NCBI GenBank assembly: GCA_021792775.1
Contig: JAJYTZ010000009.1
Span: 1-33,406 of the forward strand
DNA length: 33,406 nucleotides
Reading direction: 5' to 3'
Source of the DNA: Microcaldota archaeon
Lineage (GTDB): Archaea > Micrarchaeota > Micrarchaeia > Micrarchaeales > Micrarchaeaceae
A program made the position numbers and the translations under genes. Position 1 is the first letter of the stretch, and the number at the start of each line of letters is the position of its first letter. This document shows positions 7,406-16,134 of this stretch, piece by piece. The notes under the pieces were generated by a model, which saw only the letters and a program-made list of their open reading frames with translations, was not told the DNA's origin and made no database searches.

Positions 7406-8618
7406 ATTTGGTGTTTATGCTCTGGATTATCCTATCTGTGAATTCCTTTGTGCCGAGAGGCGGTGTGCCGGTATATCTGGCGATATCACTTGTTACTCTT
7501 TTCTCAATGACTGCTCTTTCCACCTCTTCTCTTATAAGCAAAGCGGCCTCCGTCCAACCTAAAAAGGTAAGCATTAGCTCCGCAGCCTTTATCATCCCCA
7601 TAGGGTTGGCGATGTCCTTGCCTGCGTATTTCGGCGCTGTACCGTGCGAGGCCTCAAACATTCCTCCCGTGTCTCCGACATTTGCGCTTCCCAAGATGCC
7701 TATATTCCCTATCAGCGCTCCGGCTTCATCAGATATGTAGTCTCCATTCAGGTTGGGGGCGAGGATTATATCATACATATCCGGCTTTGTTATTATCTGC
7801 TGCATCATGTTGTCGGCAATCCTGTCGTTTACAAGAATCTTTCCGCTTGGCAACGCAGATCCGCTAAGCTCACTCTCCAGGACGACACTCTCTCTGAACT
7901 CCGAACTTTTTGCTATCCCGTAAGCCCATTCTCTGAAAGCGCCTTCCGTATACTTCATTATGTTGCCCTTATGCATTATGGTAACTGACCGCCTCTTGTT
8001 CTTTATTGCATAGTTGAGGGCCGCCCTTGTTATCCTTTCTGTCTTTGTTCTGCTTATAGGTTTTATTCCTATCCCCGAGTCTGCAGAGATGCTTATTCCA
8101 AAACTACTTGAAAGGAACTCTCGCAACTTTGCCGCTTCTGCGCTTCCCTCCTTCCACTCTATTCCTGTGTATATGTCGTCAGTATTCTCCCTGAATATCA
8201 CCATGTCGACGCTTTCCGGATTCTTTATCGGACTTTCTATCCCTTTTATGTACCTCACTGGCCGTATGTTTGCGTAAAGGTCGAGGGTCATCCTTATCGT
8301 TACGTTAAGCGACCGCTCGCCTCCTCCGACAACAGTAGTGAGCGGTCCTTTCAGAAGTATCCTGTACTCTTCAAGTTTTGCCATCTGCTCTTTGGGTATG
8401 CCATTCCCATATTTGGACCGGGCCTTTTCGCCAATAAGGATCTCAGACCAGTTTATCTTTTTGGAGGGCCCGTAAGCCTTGCTTACAGCCGCATCCACTA
8501 TCGACCTTGCGCTATTGCTTATCTCTGGGCCAATTCCATCCCCCTCCGCAAAAAGTATTATTGGACTGTCTGGGACTATCCATTTCCCATTATCGAATCT
8601 TACCTTTTCTCCATCCAT
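7404..8618 (-). CDS. icd: Isocitrate dehydrogenase, NADP-type
   Basis: Oxidative decarboxylation of isocitrate to 2-oxoglutarate in the cytoplasm. The 404-residue length fits the family. It has EGDGIGPEI near the start and the substrate-binding stretch GGGERSLNVTIRMTLDLYANIRPVRY, in which Ser103 corresponds to the regulatory Ser113 of the E. coli enzyme. RENTDDIYTGIEW, the NLNGDYISD metal-binding segment and GDTGGMFEASHGTAPKYAG follow. The Lys-Tyr after HGTAP is the pair that marks NADP specificity in this family. The ATG at 8618 follows an AT-rich promoter. No other TCA genes lie in the window, so whether it serves a cycle or only makes 2-oxoglutarate and NADPH is unknown. Confidence 0.95.
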   Translation of the reverse strand: MDGEKVRFDNGKWIVPDSPIILFAEGDGIGPEISNSARSIVDAAVSKAYGPSKKINWSEILIGEKARSKYGNGIPKEQMAKLEEYRILLKGPLTTVVGGGERSLNVTIRMTLDLYANIRPVRYIKGIESPIKNPESVDMVIFRENTDDIYTGIEWKEGSAEAAKLREFLSSSFGISISADSGIGIKPISRTKTERITRAALNYAIKNKRRSVTIMHKGNIMKYTEGAFREWAYGIAKSSEFRESVVLESELSGSALPSGKILVNDRIADNMMQQIITKPDMYDIILAPNLNGDYISDEAGALIGNIGILGSANVGDTGGMFEASHGTAPKYAGKDIANPMGMIKAAELMLTFLGWTEAALLIREEVERAVIEKRVTSDIARYTGTPPLGTKEFTDRIIQSINTK

Positions 8619-8681
8619 GTTACCAACTATAATAGGTTTTTACACCATATTTGATAACACTTATCGAATCGTACTTATATT

Positions 8682-9272
8682 TTACTCCCAATGATCCAAC
8701 AGAGCTGGCACGTCACTCCAGCTCTTAGCTCTTCGGATATTGCTGTTCTCTGCTACAGAGTTGTTCCATGGCTGGTTTATCACGATAACCTTCTTGTCGG
8801 AACGATCTACCTCTTTTGCCAGAATCGGATCATCGTCTATAAACATGTGGATATGGCATTCCTTTACAAATCTGACCTTGTCTTTGTATGGAAGTTTTAT
8901 GATGTTGCGGTAGATTATTGAGTTTATAGAGAGCCATTCCTTTATCAGCGCTAGGTCTGCGATCGTAGCGGTTAGTATTGTTACCGAATATAATGAGGAT
9001 ATTAGATTCATCACAGGAACTGTAGATTTATCCTGCAATGGCATGCTCTTCGTGTTCTCCCATATTTTTGCCAAAACTGCATTAGACTTATCCGGTTTTA
9101 TATTGCCAAGCCTTAGAAGTTCCGTTTGTATGTCAGGTGTATGGATATCCCCTTTTCTTATCTTTATTCCCTCCTTCTTGTAGGTCTTTAGCTGCGCTTT
9201 GACTGTGCCTGCAAGGGTATTGTCTAAATCTACCGCAATTCTCGGATGTCGATATGATGTTATGTATGTCAT
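8682..9272 (-). CDS. HAD-superfamily 5'-nucleotidase-like phosphatase (NT5C type)
   Basis: A 196-residue HAD hydrolase. Motif I is AVDLDNTLAGT with nucleophile Asp15 and acid/base Asp17. ILTAT supplies the motif II Thr, and HMFIDDDPILAKEV supplies the motif IV acidic residues. The later VINQPWN resembles the 5'(3')-deoxyribonucleotidase (NT5C) group. It probably removes phosphate from a nucleotide or similar small molecule; the substrate is not known. The frame is open back to 9323, but a good TATA box (ATAAATAT at about 9295-9303, minus strand) lies in that extension, and the ATG at 9272 is about 27 nt from it. I therefore take 9272 as a leaderless start. The gene is monocistronic between icd and the divergent ABC operon. 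Confidence 0.7.
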   Translation of the reverse strand: MTYITSYRHPRIAVDLDNTLAGTVKAQLKTYKKEGIKIRKGDIHTPDIQTELLRLGNIKPDKSNAVLAKIWENTKSMPLQDKSTVPVMNLISSLYSVTILTATIADLALIKEWLSINSIIYRNIIKLPYKDKVRFVKECHIHMFIDDDPILAKEVDRSDKKVIVINQPWNNSVAENSNIRRAKSWSDVPALLDHWE

Positions 9273-9419
9273 GACAAAGTTCCAATCTTTTAGATATTTA
9301 TAATTATTGGGCACATTCGCCAACGCTGGCAGCTACAATAGGATGGTAAGGAGGCGCCGCGCATAGCCAAGAAAATGTTTTTATAGGTTGATTAGAGAAG
9401 AGATTAGAAGGTGGAATAA

Positions 9420-10436
9420 TTGGATTACACGATAGAGGTATCGAATTTGCATAAGAGCTTTATGACATACGAACCGAAAGGCACTGGAATCATAAGCTCG
9501 CTTAGGCGCACCCGCAAAGTCAAGGCTGCCCTTAGGGGGATCGATATGCGAGTAAGGAAAGGCGAGATAGTGGCGCTGTTGGGTAGGAACGGCTCTGGCA
9601 AGAGCACACTAATAAAGGCGATAGCTGGAATACTTTATCCTGACTCCGGTTATGTAAAGACCATGGGAATGGATCCTTGGAATCAGAGAAAGCACTTGGC
9701 TATGCAGATAGGTGTGGTTTTTGGCAACACCCATCCCCAGCTTTATTGGGATCTTCCACCGATAGACACTTTTGATTATATAAAAGGGATATATGGGATA
9801 GAGGATGCAGACTATAATGCGAGGCTGAGATACTTCATAAGGCTTCTGAACCTTAAAAAGATTTACAAAAGGCAGACACGGCAGCTTTCCTTGGGGGAAA
9901 GGATGAAATGCGAGATGGTAGCCGCGTTGCTGCATCTTCCTCCCCTTGTGATCATGGATGAGCCGACTATAGGTGTGGACCTGCCCGCGAGGATGAATAT
10001 GAGGCAGGCGATACTCGAAATGCAGAGAGATTACGGGATGACCTTCCTGATAACTACGCATGTGGTTGATGATATAACCGATGTTGACAGGGTAGTCATG
10101 CTTGACAAAGGCAAAGTCATATTTGATGGCAGCCAGAAAAAGATGCGTAGTATGCTTGCTAGAGATGTCATCCTTGAGCTACGCTTCGGGGCAGATGAAA
10201 ATCCGAAGGGTCTGATAAAGAAAGGAAAAATCATAAAATCCGAGCCTGGCTACCTCAAAGCCGAGATAGACCCGAGCGTGTTAAAGGAACGGTGGCTGAC
10301 AAACCTGATAAAAAACAAAAGGATAATCGACTACCGCATCTCAGAACCCAACCTTAGCACCGTCTTGGAAAGATTCTACAGTTCGATTAAAGGGAGGAAG
10401 GCAGCCAAAATAAAAAAGATGATTATCGATGAGTAG
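9420..10436 (+). CDS. ABC-2 transporter ATP-binding protein (COG4586-like)
   Basis: A 338-residue ATPase that would power export by the two permeases downstream. Walker A is GRNGSGKST (residues 55-63), the signature is LSLGE (156-160, a variant of LSGGQ), Walker B is LVIMDEP (176-182), and the H-loop His is in TTHVVDD (near 214). The segment YWDLPPIDTFDYIKGIYGI after the nucleotide domain core, and about 100 residues after the H-loop, fit the COG4586 group, which usually pairs with COG4587 and COG3694 permeases as here. The start is a TTG at 9420 with GGTGG a few bases upstream; no ATG or GTG is available nearby in frame. The stop overlaps the next gene by 8 nt. The substrate is unknown. Confidence 0.88.
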   Translation: MDYTIEVSNLHKSFMTYEPKGTGIISSLRRTRKVKAALRGIDMRVRKGEIVALLGRNGSGKSTLIKAIAGILYPDSGYVKTMGMDPWNQRKHLAMQIGVVFGNTHPQLYWDLPPIDTFDYIKGIYGIEDADYNARLRYFIRLLNLKKIYKRQTRQLSLGERMKCEMVAALLHLPPLVIMDEPTIGVDLPARMNMRQAILEMQRDYGMTFLITTHVVDDITDVDRVVMLDKGKVIFDGSQKKMRSMLARDVILELRFGADENPKGLIKKGKIIKSEPGYLKAEIDPSVLKERWLTNLIKNKRIIDYRISEPNLSTVLERFYSSIKGRKAAKIKKMIIDE

Positions 10437-11235
10437 TGCGTCGAGAAAATACTCCTCTTTGCTGGTTATAGGCCTGAAAAACGAGATGGCTTACAGATGG
10501 GACGTCTTGATATCGAGCTTTATGTGGCTTCTTTTTTCCGTTATAGGGATATTAGTGTGGGTGGCTGCATACTCATTCTCGCATACCAACTCGATAATGG
10601 GATTATCTTTGCCCACCCTGATAATTTATTTTATCGTAGTGGGTGCTTTGACCCCTTTGCTAGGCTTTTCTAGTATAGTAGATATAATGACCGAAGGGAT
10701 AAAGGGAGGATCAATATCACGTATGCTCATAAGGCCGATGAGCTACTTTAGTCAGCTGATTATCGCCGACTTCAGCAGTGGTATAATCAATATTCTGTTG
10801 GTAAGCGTTCCGCTCTTAGTAGGTATGGCTATTCTGGCCAACATACATGTTACCTTATTGCTCGTATCGCTTTTCTTGCTTTATATCGCCATAGGGTATA
10901 TGATTGTATCTTTTATAGGTTTTATAGTTGGATCCATGGCTTTCTACCTTACTGACGTATATGGTATAGCAATCTCTATAAATTACGGGAGTATGATAAT
11001 AGGTGGCGGGATTGTGCCGCTCACATTCTTCCCTAACGGTATAGGACATCTGCTTGTTATGCTTCCTTTCGCATTTCTGGCCTTTGTGCCTGCAGCAACG
11101 TATACTGGAACAATTAGCTTAGCAACAGCTGTAGGGCTCGTTCCAGTAGGATTGGCATGGACTGTAATATTAGGGATAGTCGCTTACATTTTGTGGAAGA
11201 GGATGGGCAAGATGATAAATGTGGTGGGCGTGTGA
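10429..11235 (+). CDS. ABC-2 family permease, first subunit (COG4587-like)
   Basis: A 268-residue membrane protein with about six hydrophobic segments and no nucleotide-binding motif. The central stretch (TEGIKGGSISRMLIRPMSYFSQLIIADFS) is the cytoplasmic 'elbow' typical of ABC-2 permeases, where it touches the ATPase. The ATG at 10429 overlaps the end of the ATPase gene (ATG...TAG within 8 nt), so translation is probably coupled. With the next gene it should form a heterodimeric channel for an exported compound, possibly a lipid, glycan or toxic molecule. The substrate cannot be told from the sequence. Confidence 0.8.
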   Translation: MSSASRKYSSLLVIGLKNEMAYRWDVLISSFMWLLFSVIGILVWVAAYSFSHTNSIMGLSLPTLIIYFIVVGALTPLLGFSSIVDIMTEGIKGGSISRMLIRPMSYFSQLIIADFSSGIINILLVSVPLLVGMAILANIHVTLLLVSLFLLYIAIGYMIVSFIGFIVGSMAFYLTDVYGIAISINYGSMIIGGGIVPLTFFPNGIGHLLVMLPFAFLAFVPAATYTGTISLATAVGLVPVGLAWTVILGIVAYILWKRMGKMINVVGV

Positions 11236-12029
11236 GTTATAGATCAGGAATGCGTGGAGCCTTAAACATGTATCTTCTCTCACAGAAGTATAAACTGAAA
11301 TCGTTTTTTATATACAGGACGCAGGCAGTAGGCTGGCTTATAGTGGAATCGTTAAGCACTGTTGGGGCATTCATTTCCATATCTATAATATACGGAGTCT
11401 CTGGGGGGTTTGCAGGATGGACGTATTTTCAGGTGCTCGCACTCGCTGCCATAACGCAGATATCTGGGGGTATAGTGGGGTATACACTTACTCCAAATAG
11501 ATTGGTCACCGACATGAGGAATGGAAAGTTTGATCAGTTGATGCTTAAGCCGTACGATATAATATCAAGTACCATTGCCAGATACGGGGATGTTACAACG
11601 TTAGGAACGATATTCAGTGGCTTGTTGCTGTTGGTTTATGCGCTTCTGCACATTAACTTGAGCTTTGGAGCGTTTCTGGCATTCCTGCTTGTTTATGTGT
11701 TAGGGACTTTTGTGCTTGTATTTGGGATGCTTGCACTCTCGGTCCTCTCATATGTAGTATTGAAGAGTAGCGGCTTTTTGAGATGGAGCCTTAATATAGG
11801 GCAGGATGCGGCACAGTACCCGATGTACATATACGGAGTTTTGGGGATGACAATACTGTCTACTATTATCCCCATAGCGTTTGCCTCTTTCTTCCCTTCC
11901 CTAACGCTTTTCGGCAAGATAGGCTATGCATACGTAGGCATTTTGATATTGGTTCCGGTCATTGTCGTACCTGTTTTGTATTACGCGATAATTAGGATGC
12001 TGAGACGTTACGAGAGCGGAGGGGGATAG
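11232..12029 (+). CDS. ABC-2 family permease, second subunit (COG3694-like)
   Basis: A 265-residue membrane protein with about six hydrophobic segments, paralogous in layout to the preceding permease. It has RLVTDMRNGKFDQLMLKPYDIISSTIARYGD in the position of the ABC-2 cytoplasmic elbow. I chose the GTG at 11232 because it overlaps the upstream stop as GTGA, which links translation of the two subunits. The frame is open further upstream to 11157, but that region is inside the previous gene. An ATG at 11250 is a second option. It completes a three-gene exporter operon (ATPase plus two permeases). The operon ends here, followed by about 110 nt without a gene. Confidence 0.78.
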   Translation: MSYRSGMRGALNMYLLSQKYKLKSFFIYRTQAVGWLIVESLSTVGAFISISIIYGVSGGFAGWTYFQVLALAAITQISGGIVGYTLTPNRLVTDMRNGKFDQLMLKPYDIISSTIARYGDVTTLGTIFSGLLLLVYALLHINLSFGAFLAFLLVYVLGTFVLVFGMLALSVLSYVVLKSSGFLRWSLNIGQDAAQYPMYIYGVLGMTILSTIIPIAFASFFPSLTLFGKIGYAYVGILILVPVIVVPVLYYAIIRMLRRYESGGG

Positions 12030-12143
12030 ATATTGCAAAACCATAGGATAAATGATTAAACCTGCGCTAAATGGAAGCCAGAGAGGAAAATACCAAAATC
12101 GCTTCGATGTCAGATTAATATCGTAGTTGTGATATTAACTCGC

Positions 12144-12371
12144 CTAATTCTTTGCAAACAAACTTCTTAGCGTATGCGATTTGACTGTCTGTTTCTGTTG
12201 ATTCTTCTCAGACATGAATTCTACTACCGTGTCTACTGCATCTTTAAGTTCGTTTTCAAGGTCCCGAAGGTTTTTGGCTTGGTCATGGATGTGAAGTTCT
12301 GATATCTCTCCTATGAAAAATTTGCCATCCTTGTAAACGTCCGCCTTGAATCCGTATATCTCCATTTTCAT
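12144..12371 (-). CDS. Small HicB-like protein
   Basis: A 75-residue protein starting MKMEIYGFKADVYKDGKFFIGEISEL. This resembles the partial RNase H-fold strand pattern of HicB antitoxins (a strand, then a charged turn, then GxIxEL). A helix LRDLENELKDAVDTVVEFM follows and the tail is basic. No HicA toxin gene is adjacent, so it is a solitary member or a relative with another function. A TATA box (about 12403-12410, minus strand) lies 26 nt from a GTG at 12380 and 35 nt from the ATG at 12371, so the true start could be either; the difference is three residues. Family assignment is by pattern only. Confidence 0.5.
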   Translation of the reverse strand: MKMEIYGFKADVYKDGKFFIGEISELHIHDQAKNLRDLENELKDAVDTVVEFMSEKNQQKQTVKSHTLRSLFAKN

Positions 12372-12478
12372 TATTATCACTAATAGTATTTAGGCTGGTC
12401 ATATATTTATGACTATAAGCAAGACCAACAATGGGATGAAATAGAAAAACCGATCCTATCGTCTATTTGTCGACGTGA

Positions 12479-12562
12479 AGCCCCGAGAGGGAATTGAACC
12501 CTCAACCTCCTGTTTTCCTGTTTTTTTACAAGACAGGCGCTCTGCCATTGAGCTACCGAGGC
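12479..12562 (-). tRNA. tRNA-Thr (anticodon TGT) with a 12-nt insertion after the anticodon
   Basis: The minus strand folds as a tRNA: acceptor GCCTCGG with 3' TCGGGGC (two G-U pairs), D-arm GCTC...GAGC, and T-arm GAGGG-TTCAATT-CCCTC. The discriminator base is U73 and no CCA is encoded. The anticodon stem is CCTGT/ACAGG with loop CTTGTAA, giving TGT (Thr); U73 agrees with archaeal tRNA-Thr. Between loop and 3' stem there are 12 extra nt (AAAAACAGGAAA) that must be removed as a mini-intron after position 37. They partly duplicate the AAACAGG of the 3' stem. The gene lies 32 nt after the flippase stop and may share its transcript. Confidence 0.88.
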
Positions 12563-12594
12563 CTTCTGGTTTATCTATTCCATATAGTATTTTA

Positions 12595-14160
12595 TTACTT
12601 TGTGGCTTTTGCGACCGCTTCTGCGTATCTAACAATTGCTCCGACTAAGATGCCGACGAGGGGTATGCTCCCTGTCGCTTTCCTTATGAATACCAAGTTT
12701 TCTCTTTTTGCTATGCCGGCCAAGACTACTATCGGCGGGTAGATGAGCAGCACCGCTATCAGGTCAATGATTATCTCTGCATATCCGAGTCTCAGGTAAT
12801 AATTGATTGCCGTTACTATTGCCCATGTTGCTATCCCCGCGGTAAATATCCGGGAAAGTCTGGAATAATTGAGATGTATCTTAAACTCTCTTTTGAGCAC
12901 TGCGATATATAAAATGTTTATGAGTATCGGGCCTATTATGAATAAGGCGAGTATTATACCATAGGCTCTTAGATACGCCATAAAGATCAGTAAGAGAATA
13001 AACTCTATTCCGACCCCTATCAGCTGGTACCTCATAAACCTCTTAGTCTCTCCATGGCTTATTATTAGGGTTCCGGCAAAGCTGCTTATTACCTGGGCGG
13101 TTATCCCTATTGCTATAAACGCGAAATACAAGCCGCTTAATTGATATGCGCTTGAGAAGAGAAGGTGTGTAATGTACTTTGCAGCGGTTATAAGGAAAAC
13201 CAGGATTGGCATACTCAGCATTATCAGATAGAAGACGCTCTCATTGTATATCTCGGATATCCTCTTCGAAAGTTCTGGATCCGCAAAAGCTTTTGACAGC
13301 GCTGGAAGCAGTACGAATGTTGAGGATACAAGTATTACGTCGAATGTCCTCCCCAGCTTGTATGCTGCGCCGAAGCTCCCGACCACTCCCGGCGCTACAT
13401 AAATCCCCAAGATGTCGATTGCCAGATTCGCGATTCCAACATATGCAACGTTTGATATCATAACAGGCAAAGAGAACCCAAGAATCTCTCTTATTACCTT
13501 TTTTGAAGGCCTTACAAAATTGAACTTTGTTTCGTTCATGATATAGATTGATGTGAGTATTATCCCTATTCCGAGCCCTATCGCAAGCCCAACCAATGCC
13601 CCAAGTATCGAATATCCCAATAGCACTAATGCAACAACCGCAATAAGCTGCACGAATGAATATGCGATGTTTGAGATCGCTGCTTGTTTTACCTTGTCTG
13701 CGCCAACCAGCACGGAGTTTGATAGATTATATATTACTGCAAGGAATATGGTAACGGATGCGACTACAATAGGGAGGTATAATTCCGCATTCTTGTAGAC
13801 ATGGAAGGCAATGTATCCGCTTATCCCTATCCCGATAAGCGTTATGGCTAGCGAGCCCACTATCGCTATTGCATACGCATTGCTACCTATCTCGTTGAAC
13901 CTTTTCCTCTCCTTGCTTTCAGGTATCTTCTTTCTTACAGATGTACCTAATCCGAAATTGCCTGCCATTCCAAGAACATTAGTAAAGGCTGCCGCTATCG
14001 CGTATAACCCATATTCAGTAGGACCCATAAATCTTGTAAGAAAGATTAGAAGAAGGAAGGTTGCTCCTGCCGCCACAAGTCTGCTTGTCACATATATGGT
14101 TCCTTTCCTTGCAGTTCTTGCCCCTATGCTTTCTTCTGCAACATCGTTGTATTCTACCAT
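12595..14160 (-). CDS. Polysaccharide/oligosaccharide flippase (MOP superfamily, Wzx-like)
   Basis: A 521-residue membrane protein with about 14 hydrophobic segments. After a short polar N-terminus comes RLVAAGATFLLLIFLTRFMGPTEYGLYAIA, the usual first two helices of polysaccharide flippases (a fold-conserved 'R-x-hydrophobic-R-x-hydrophobic-GPxEYGxYA' start). Members move lipid-linked glycans across the membrane, for example for S-layer N-glycosylation or surface polysaccharide. No glycosyltransferases are in the window, so the substrate is open. Many Asn-x-Ser/Thr sites in nearby secreted proteins would be consistent with an N-glycosylation role. The ATG at 14160 follows the TrpRS stop by 3 nt, so the two genes are one operon. 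Confidence 0.85.
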   Translation of the reverse strand: MVEYNDVAEESIGARTARKGTIYVTSRLVAAGATFLLLIFLTRFMGPTEYGLYAIAAAFTNVLGMAGNFGLGTSVRKKIPESKERKRFNEIGSNAYAIAIVGSLAITLIGIGISGYIAFHVYKNAELYLPIVVASVTIFLAVIYNLSNSVLVGADKVKQAAISNIAYSFVQLIAVVALVLLGYSILGALVGLAIGLGIGIILTSIYIMNETKFNFVRPSKKVIREILGFSLPVMISNVAYVGIANLAIDILGIYVAPGVVGSFGAAYKLGRTFDVILVSSTFVLLPALSKAFADPELSKRISEIYNESVFYLIMLSMPILVFLITAAKYITHLLFSSAYQLSGLYFAFIAIGITAQVISSFAGTLIISHGETKRFMRYQLIGVGIEFILLLIFMAYLRAYGIILALFIIGPILINILYIAVLKREFKIHLNYSRLSRIFTAGIATWAIVTAINYYLRLGYAEIIIDLIAVLLIYPPIVVLAGIAKRENLVFIRKATGSIPLVGILVGAIVRYAEAVAKATK

Positions 14161-14163
14161 AGT

Positions 14164-15291
14164 TCAGTCCCTTACTATGAAATCGTCCATTCTTTCCAGC
14201 GCTTTCTCCTTCTTTTGCCTCTGGCCTGCTAGATACTTCGTTATGCGCTCGTAAAGGTCCTGCTTATGCTCTCCTGCAAGGATGCTGCCTGACCGCTCCG
14301 CATCGAATATCTTTTTCAGCCTCGTGTCATCGTCCTCAAAGAAGAAACGATAGTACTGGCATACTGTGCATATCTCTGGATTCCCCCCATGCTTCTTCTG
14401 AAGCTCTGCCGTGGGCTGCTGGCCGGTAAACGCCTTGAACACCTTTTTCCTTACCGTTTCATCGTCGTCGTTCAGGTATAGCGTATCTGAAGGGTCGCTA
14501 GCCGACATCTTCGGCTTTCCACTAAGTCCGGGAAGGAACTTCGACTGTATGCTTGCGGGCTTGTAATAACCCAGCTTCGCTATCGAGTCTCTTGCTATCC
14601 TGAAATGCACATCCTGGTCTATCGCAAGAGGTATTAAACATGGTATATTCTTCCCTTTCTCTACAGACATCAAGAACGCGGGAACTGCCTGCATACTTGT
14701 ATAGAATATCTTCCCGATATTGTCTTCTACAGTAAATCCGAATGCATCCTTTATCATCGAGAATGTTATTCCTCTTGAGACCCTTACCGCATTCTTGTAT
14801 AAGGTCTTGGCGTATTCCGTATCAAGGAATATCTTTGTCTTCCCCTTCTTGAAACCCATTGCTATTATATTTGCCACATCGTCATACGCAAGCTCATGCG
14901 TCTTCTCTAGTGTCAGATCCGATTTCTTCTTTACAAGAAACTTCTCTTCGTCAGGTATCTGTATATATACCTCGGCATCGAACTTTTCCTGGAACCATTG
15001 TGTCAGTGCGAACGGAATCAGGTGTCCCAGCGTCATTGTCCCTGAAGGGCCTATGCCGGTGTATAAGTAGAACTTGTTTCCTTTCTCATATTCGTCGAGG
15101 AGCCAGTTCATATCTCTTTGGGCGTAGTATATGCCTCTCCTTATCATGAAATGCAGCTCTCCCCCTGCAAGCCTCTTTATCCTCTCTTTTAAAGCTTCAT
15201 CTATCAGGTTTACCCCGAAACGCTTCGCTATTTCTTCGTAGTCTATGTTGCCCTTTACCTCGTAGGGATTTACGACCGAATCTCTCTCCAT
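14164..15291 (-). CDS. trpS: Tryptophanyl-tRNA synthetase
   Basis: Class I aminoacyl-tRNA synthetase charging tRNA-Trp. The HIGH-like motif is GHLIP (residues 89-93) in TGIGPSGTMTLGH, and the KMSKS-like motif is KMSAS in LSGKPKMSASDPSD. FSMIKDAFGFT and the KIFYTSMQAVPAFL and AIDQDVHFRIARD segments are typical of the archaeal/eukaryotic TrpRS branch. At 375 residues it fits that group, including the N-terminal extension before the Rossmann fold. The ATG at 15291 is placed about 27 nt after a TATA box (TTTTATAAGG, 15314-15322), again leaderless; a TTG one codon upstream is less likely. The flippase gene follows by 3 nt. Confidence 0.94.
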   Translation of the reverse strand: MERDSVVNPYEVKGNIDYEEIAKRFGVNLIDEALKERIKRLAGGELHFMIRRGIYYAQRDMNWLLDEYEKGNKFYLYTGIGPSGTMTLGHLIPFALTQWFQEKFDAEVYIQIPDEEKFLVKKKSDLTLEKTHELAYDDVANIIAMGFKKGKTKIFLDTEYAKTLYKNAVRVSRGITFSMIKDAFGFTVEDNIGKIFYTSMQAVPAFLMSVEKGKNIPCLIPLAIDQDVHFRIARDSIAKLGYYKPASIQSKFLPGLSGKPKMSASDPSDTLYLNDDDETVRKKVFKAFTGQQPTAELQKKHGGNPEICTVCQYYRFFFEDDDTRLKKIFDAERSGSILAGEHKQDLYERITKYLAGQRQKKEKALERMDDFIVRD

Positions 15292-15330
15292 CAATCGAGT
15301 ATTTGGTGACTCCTTATAAAAGACTTGCGA

Positions 15331-15600
15331 TTACTCGTACTCGTTTGGGATGTCCTTCTCTTCCCCTGTGAATGGATTCCCATCCTTGTCGTAGAGGTGC
15401 ATCCTGTCTGGTTCCGCAGCTTCCACCTTTGCCTTGACATGGCTGCCATCGCAGAATGGCTTGTGCTTTGAGAGGCCGCATGCACATACATGTGTCGCGT
15501 AGTTCAGTATCTTCGGATCGCTTGTCAGATTCTTCATGCCTGGCAGGTCGCCAAGCTTTATCTCGTAGGGATGAGCCCTGTCGTGCCTTATGTGTCTCAT
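15331..15600 (-). CDS. CDGSH iron-sulfur domain protein
   Basis: An 89-residue protein with one CDGSH motif: CACGLSKHKPFCDGSH, giving Cys39, Cys41, Cys50 and His54 as the 2Fe-2S ligands. Single-CDGSH proteins bind a redox-active, pH-sensitive cluster; their partners in archaea are not well defined. The N-terminal part (HPYEIKLGDLPG) and an acidic tail flank the domain. The ATG at 15600 lies about 26 nt from a TATA element (GATATTTATC on the minus strand, centred near 15626). An in-frame GTG at 15615 would be too close to that box. The gene lies upstream of trpS on the same strand but has its own promoter. Confidence 0.88.
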   Translation of the reverse strand: MRHIRHDRAHPYEIKLGDLPGMKNLTSDPKILNYATHVCACGLSKHKPFCDGSHVKAKVEAAEPDRMHLYDKDGNPFTGEEKDIPNEYE

Positions 15601-15740
15601 AGTTTTATATTGCACGTTCAGCGATAAATATCTTTCTTTTGTTTGGGCGAATGGATTTGGTGTCGCACAATAATACTTTTATATCTTCCTGTCGCTATAT
15701 TCCTGTCTTTATTAGTTAAACTAATCTTAAGGTAAATATT

Positions 15741-15893
15741 ATGGCGAAATTTGCTCTTGCGGAGGCTGAGTTCTCAAAGATTAGAATATGCCTCAGATGC
15801 AAGGCCAGGAACAAGACTGGAAGCGAGAAGTGCAGGAAGTGCGGCTACCACGCATTGAGGCCGAAGCGGAAATCCAAGCGCGTGAAGAAGTAG
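15741..15893 (+). CDS. rpl40e: Ribosomal protein eL40
   Basis: A 50-residue large-subunit ribosomal protein. The sequence begins [20 protein letters not shown] and shows a Cys4 zinc site, CLRC...CRKCG (Cys-x2-Cys, 10 residues, Cys-x2-Cys). A strongly basic tail ([11 protein letters not shown]) contacts rRNA. The length matches the archaeal family exactly. A TATA element lies at about 15674-15682. The next gene begins about 10 nt after the stop, so it heads a small operon. Confidence 0.93.
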   Translation: MAKFALAEAEFSKIRICLRCKARNKTGSEKCRKCGYHALRPKRKSKRVKK

Positions 15894-15903
15894 TGTGATT
15901 AAT

Positions 15904-16110
15904 ATGGACGATGGAAAACAGGTAACGGATGCCCTAATGGCGCTAAACGCGAAGAACGAACAGAGCGCCAAAAGGCTCAAGGAGATATCTGCAAGATGCA
16001 GCAGACCGGCAGGGAGGCTCTCTAATGTGCTTGATTCCCTGTCTAAGAGTGGCTCTGTAAAGAAGGTAGCTAAGAACGGACGGTCATTGTATTACCTTCC
16101 GGGCAAGTAG
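15904..16110 (+). CDS. Small winged-helix-like DNA-binding protein
   Basis: A 68-residue protein downstream of eL40, start ATG at 15904 (10 nt after the eL40 stop; a GTG at 15895 is possible). The pattern is helix (TDALMALNAKNEQSAKRLKEIS), then a helix pair with RPAGRLSNVLDSLSKSGSV, then a beta-wing (VKKVAKNGRSLYYLPGK). This is the layout of a minimal winged helix-turn-helix, with the LSNVLDSL segment as recognition helix. It may be a transcription regulator of its own operon or a nucleic-acid protein linked to translation. I do not recognise the exact family. Confidence 0.55.
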   Translation: MDDGKQVTDALMALNAKNEQSAKRLKEISARCSRPAGRLSNVLDSLSKSGSVKKVAKNGRSLYYLPGK

Positions 16111-16134
16111 GGGTAAGGTAGGTAGGGTAATCTC

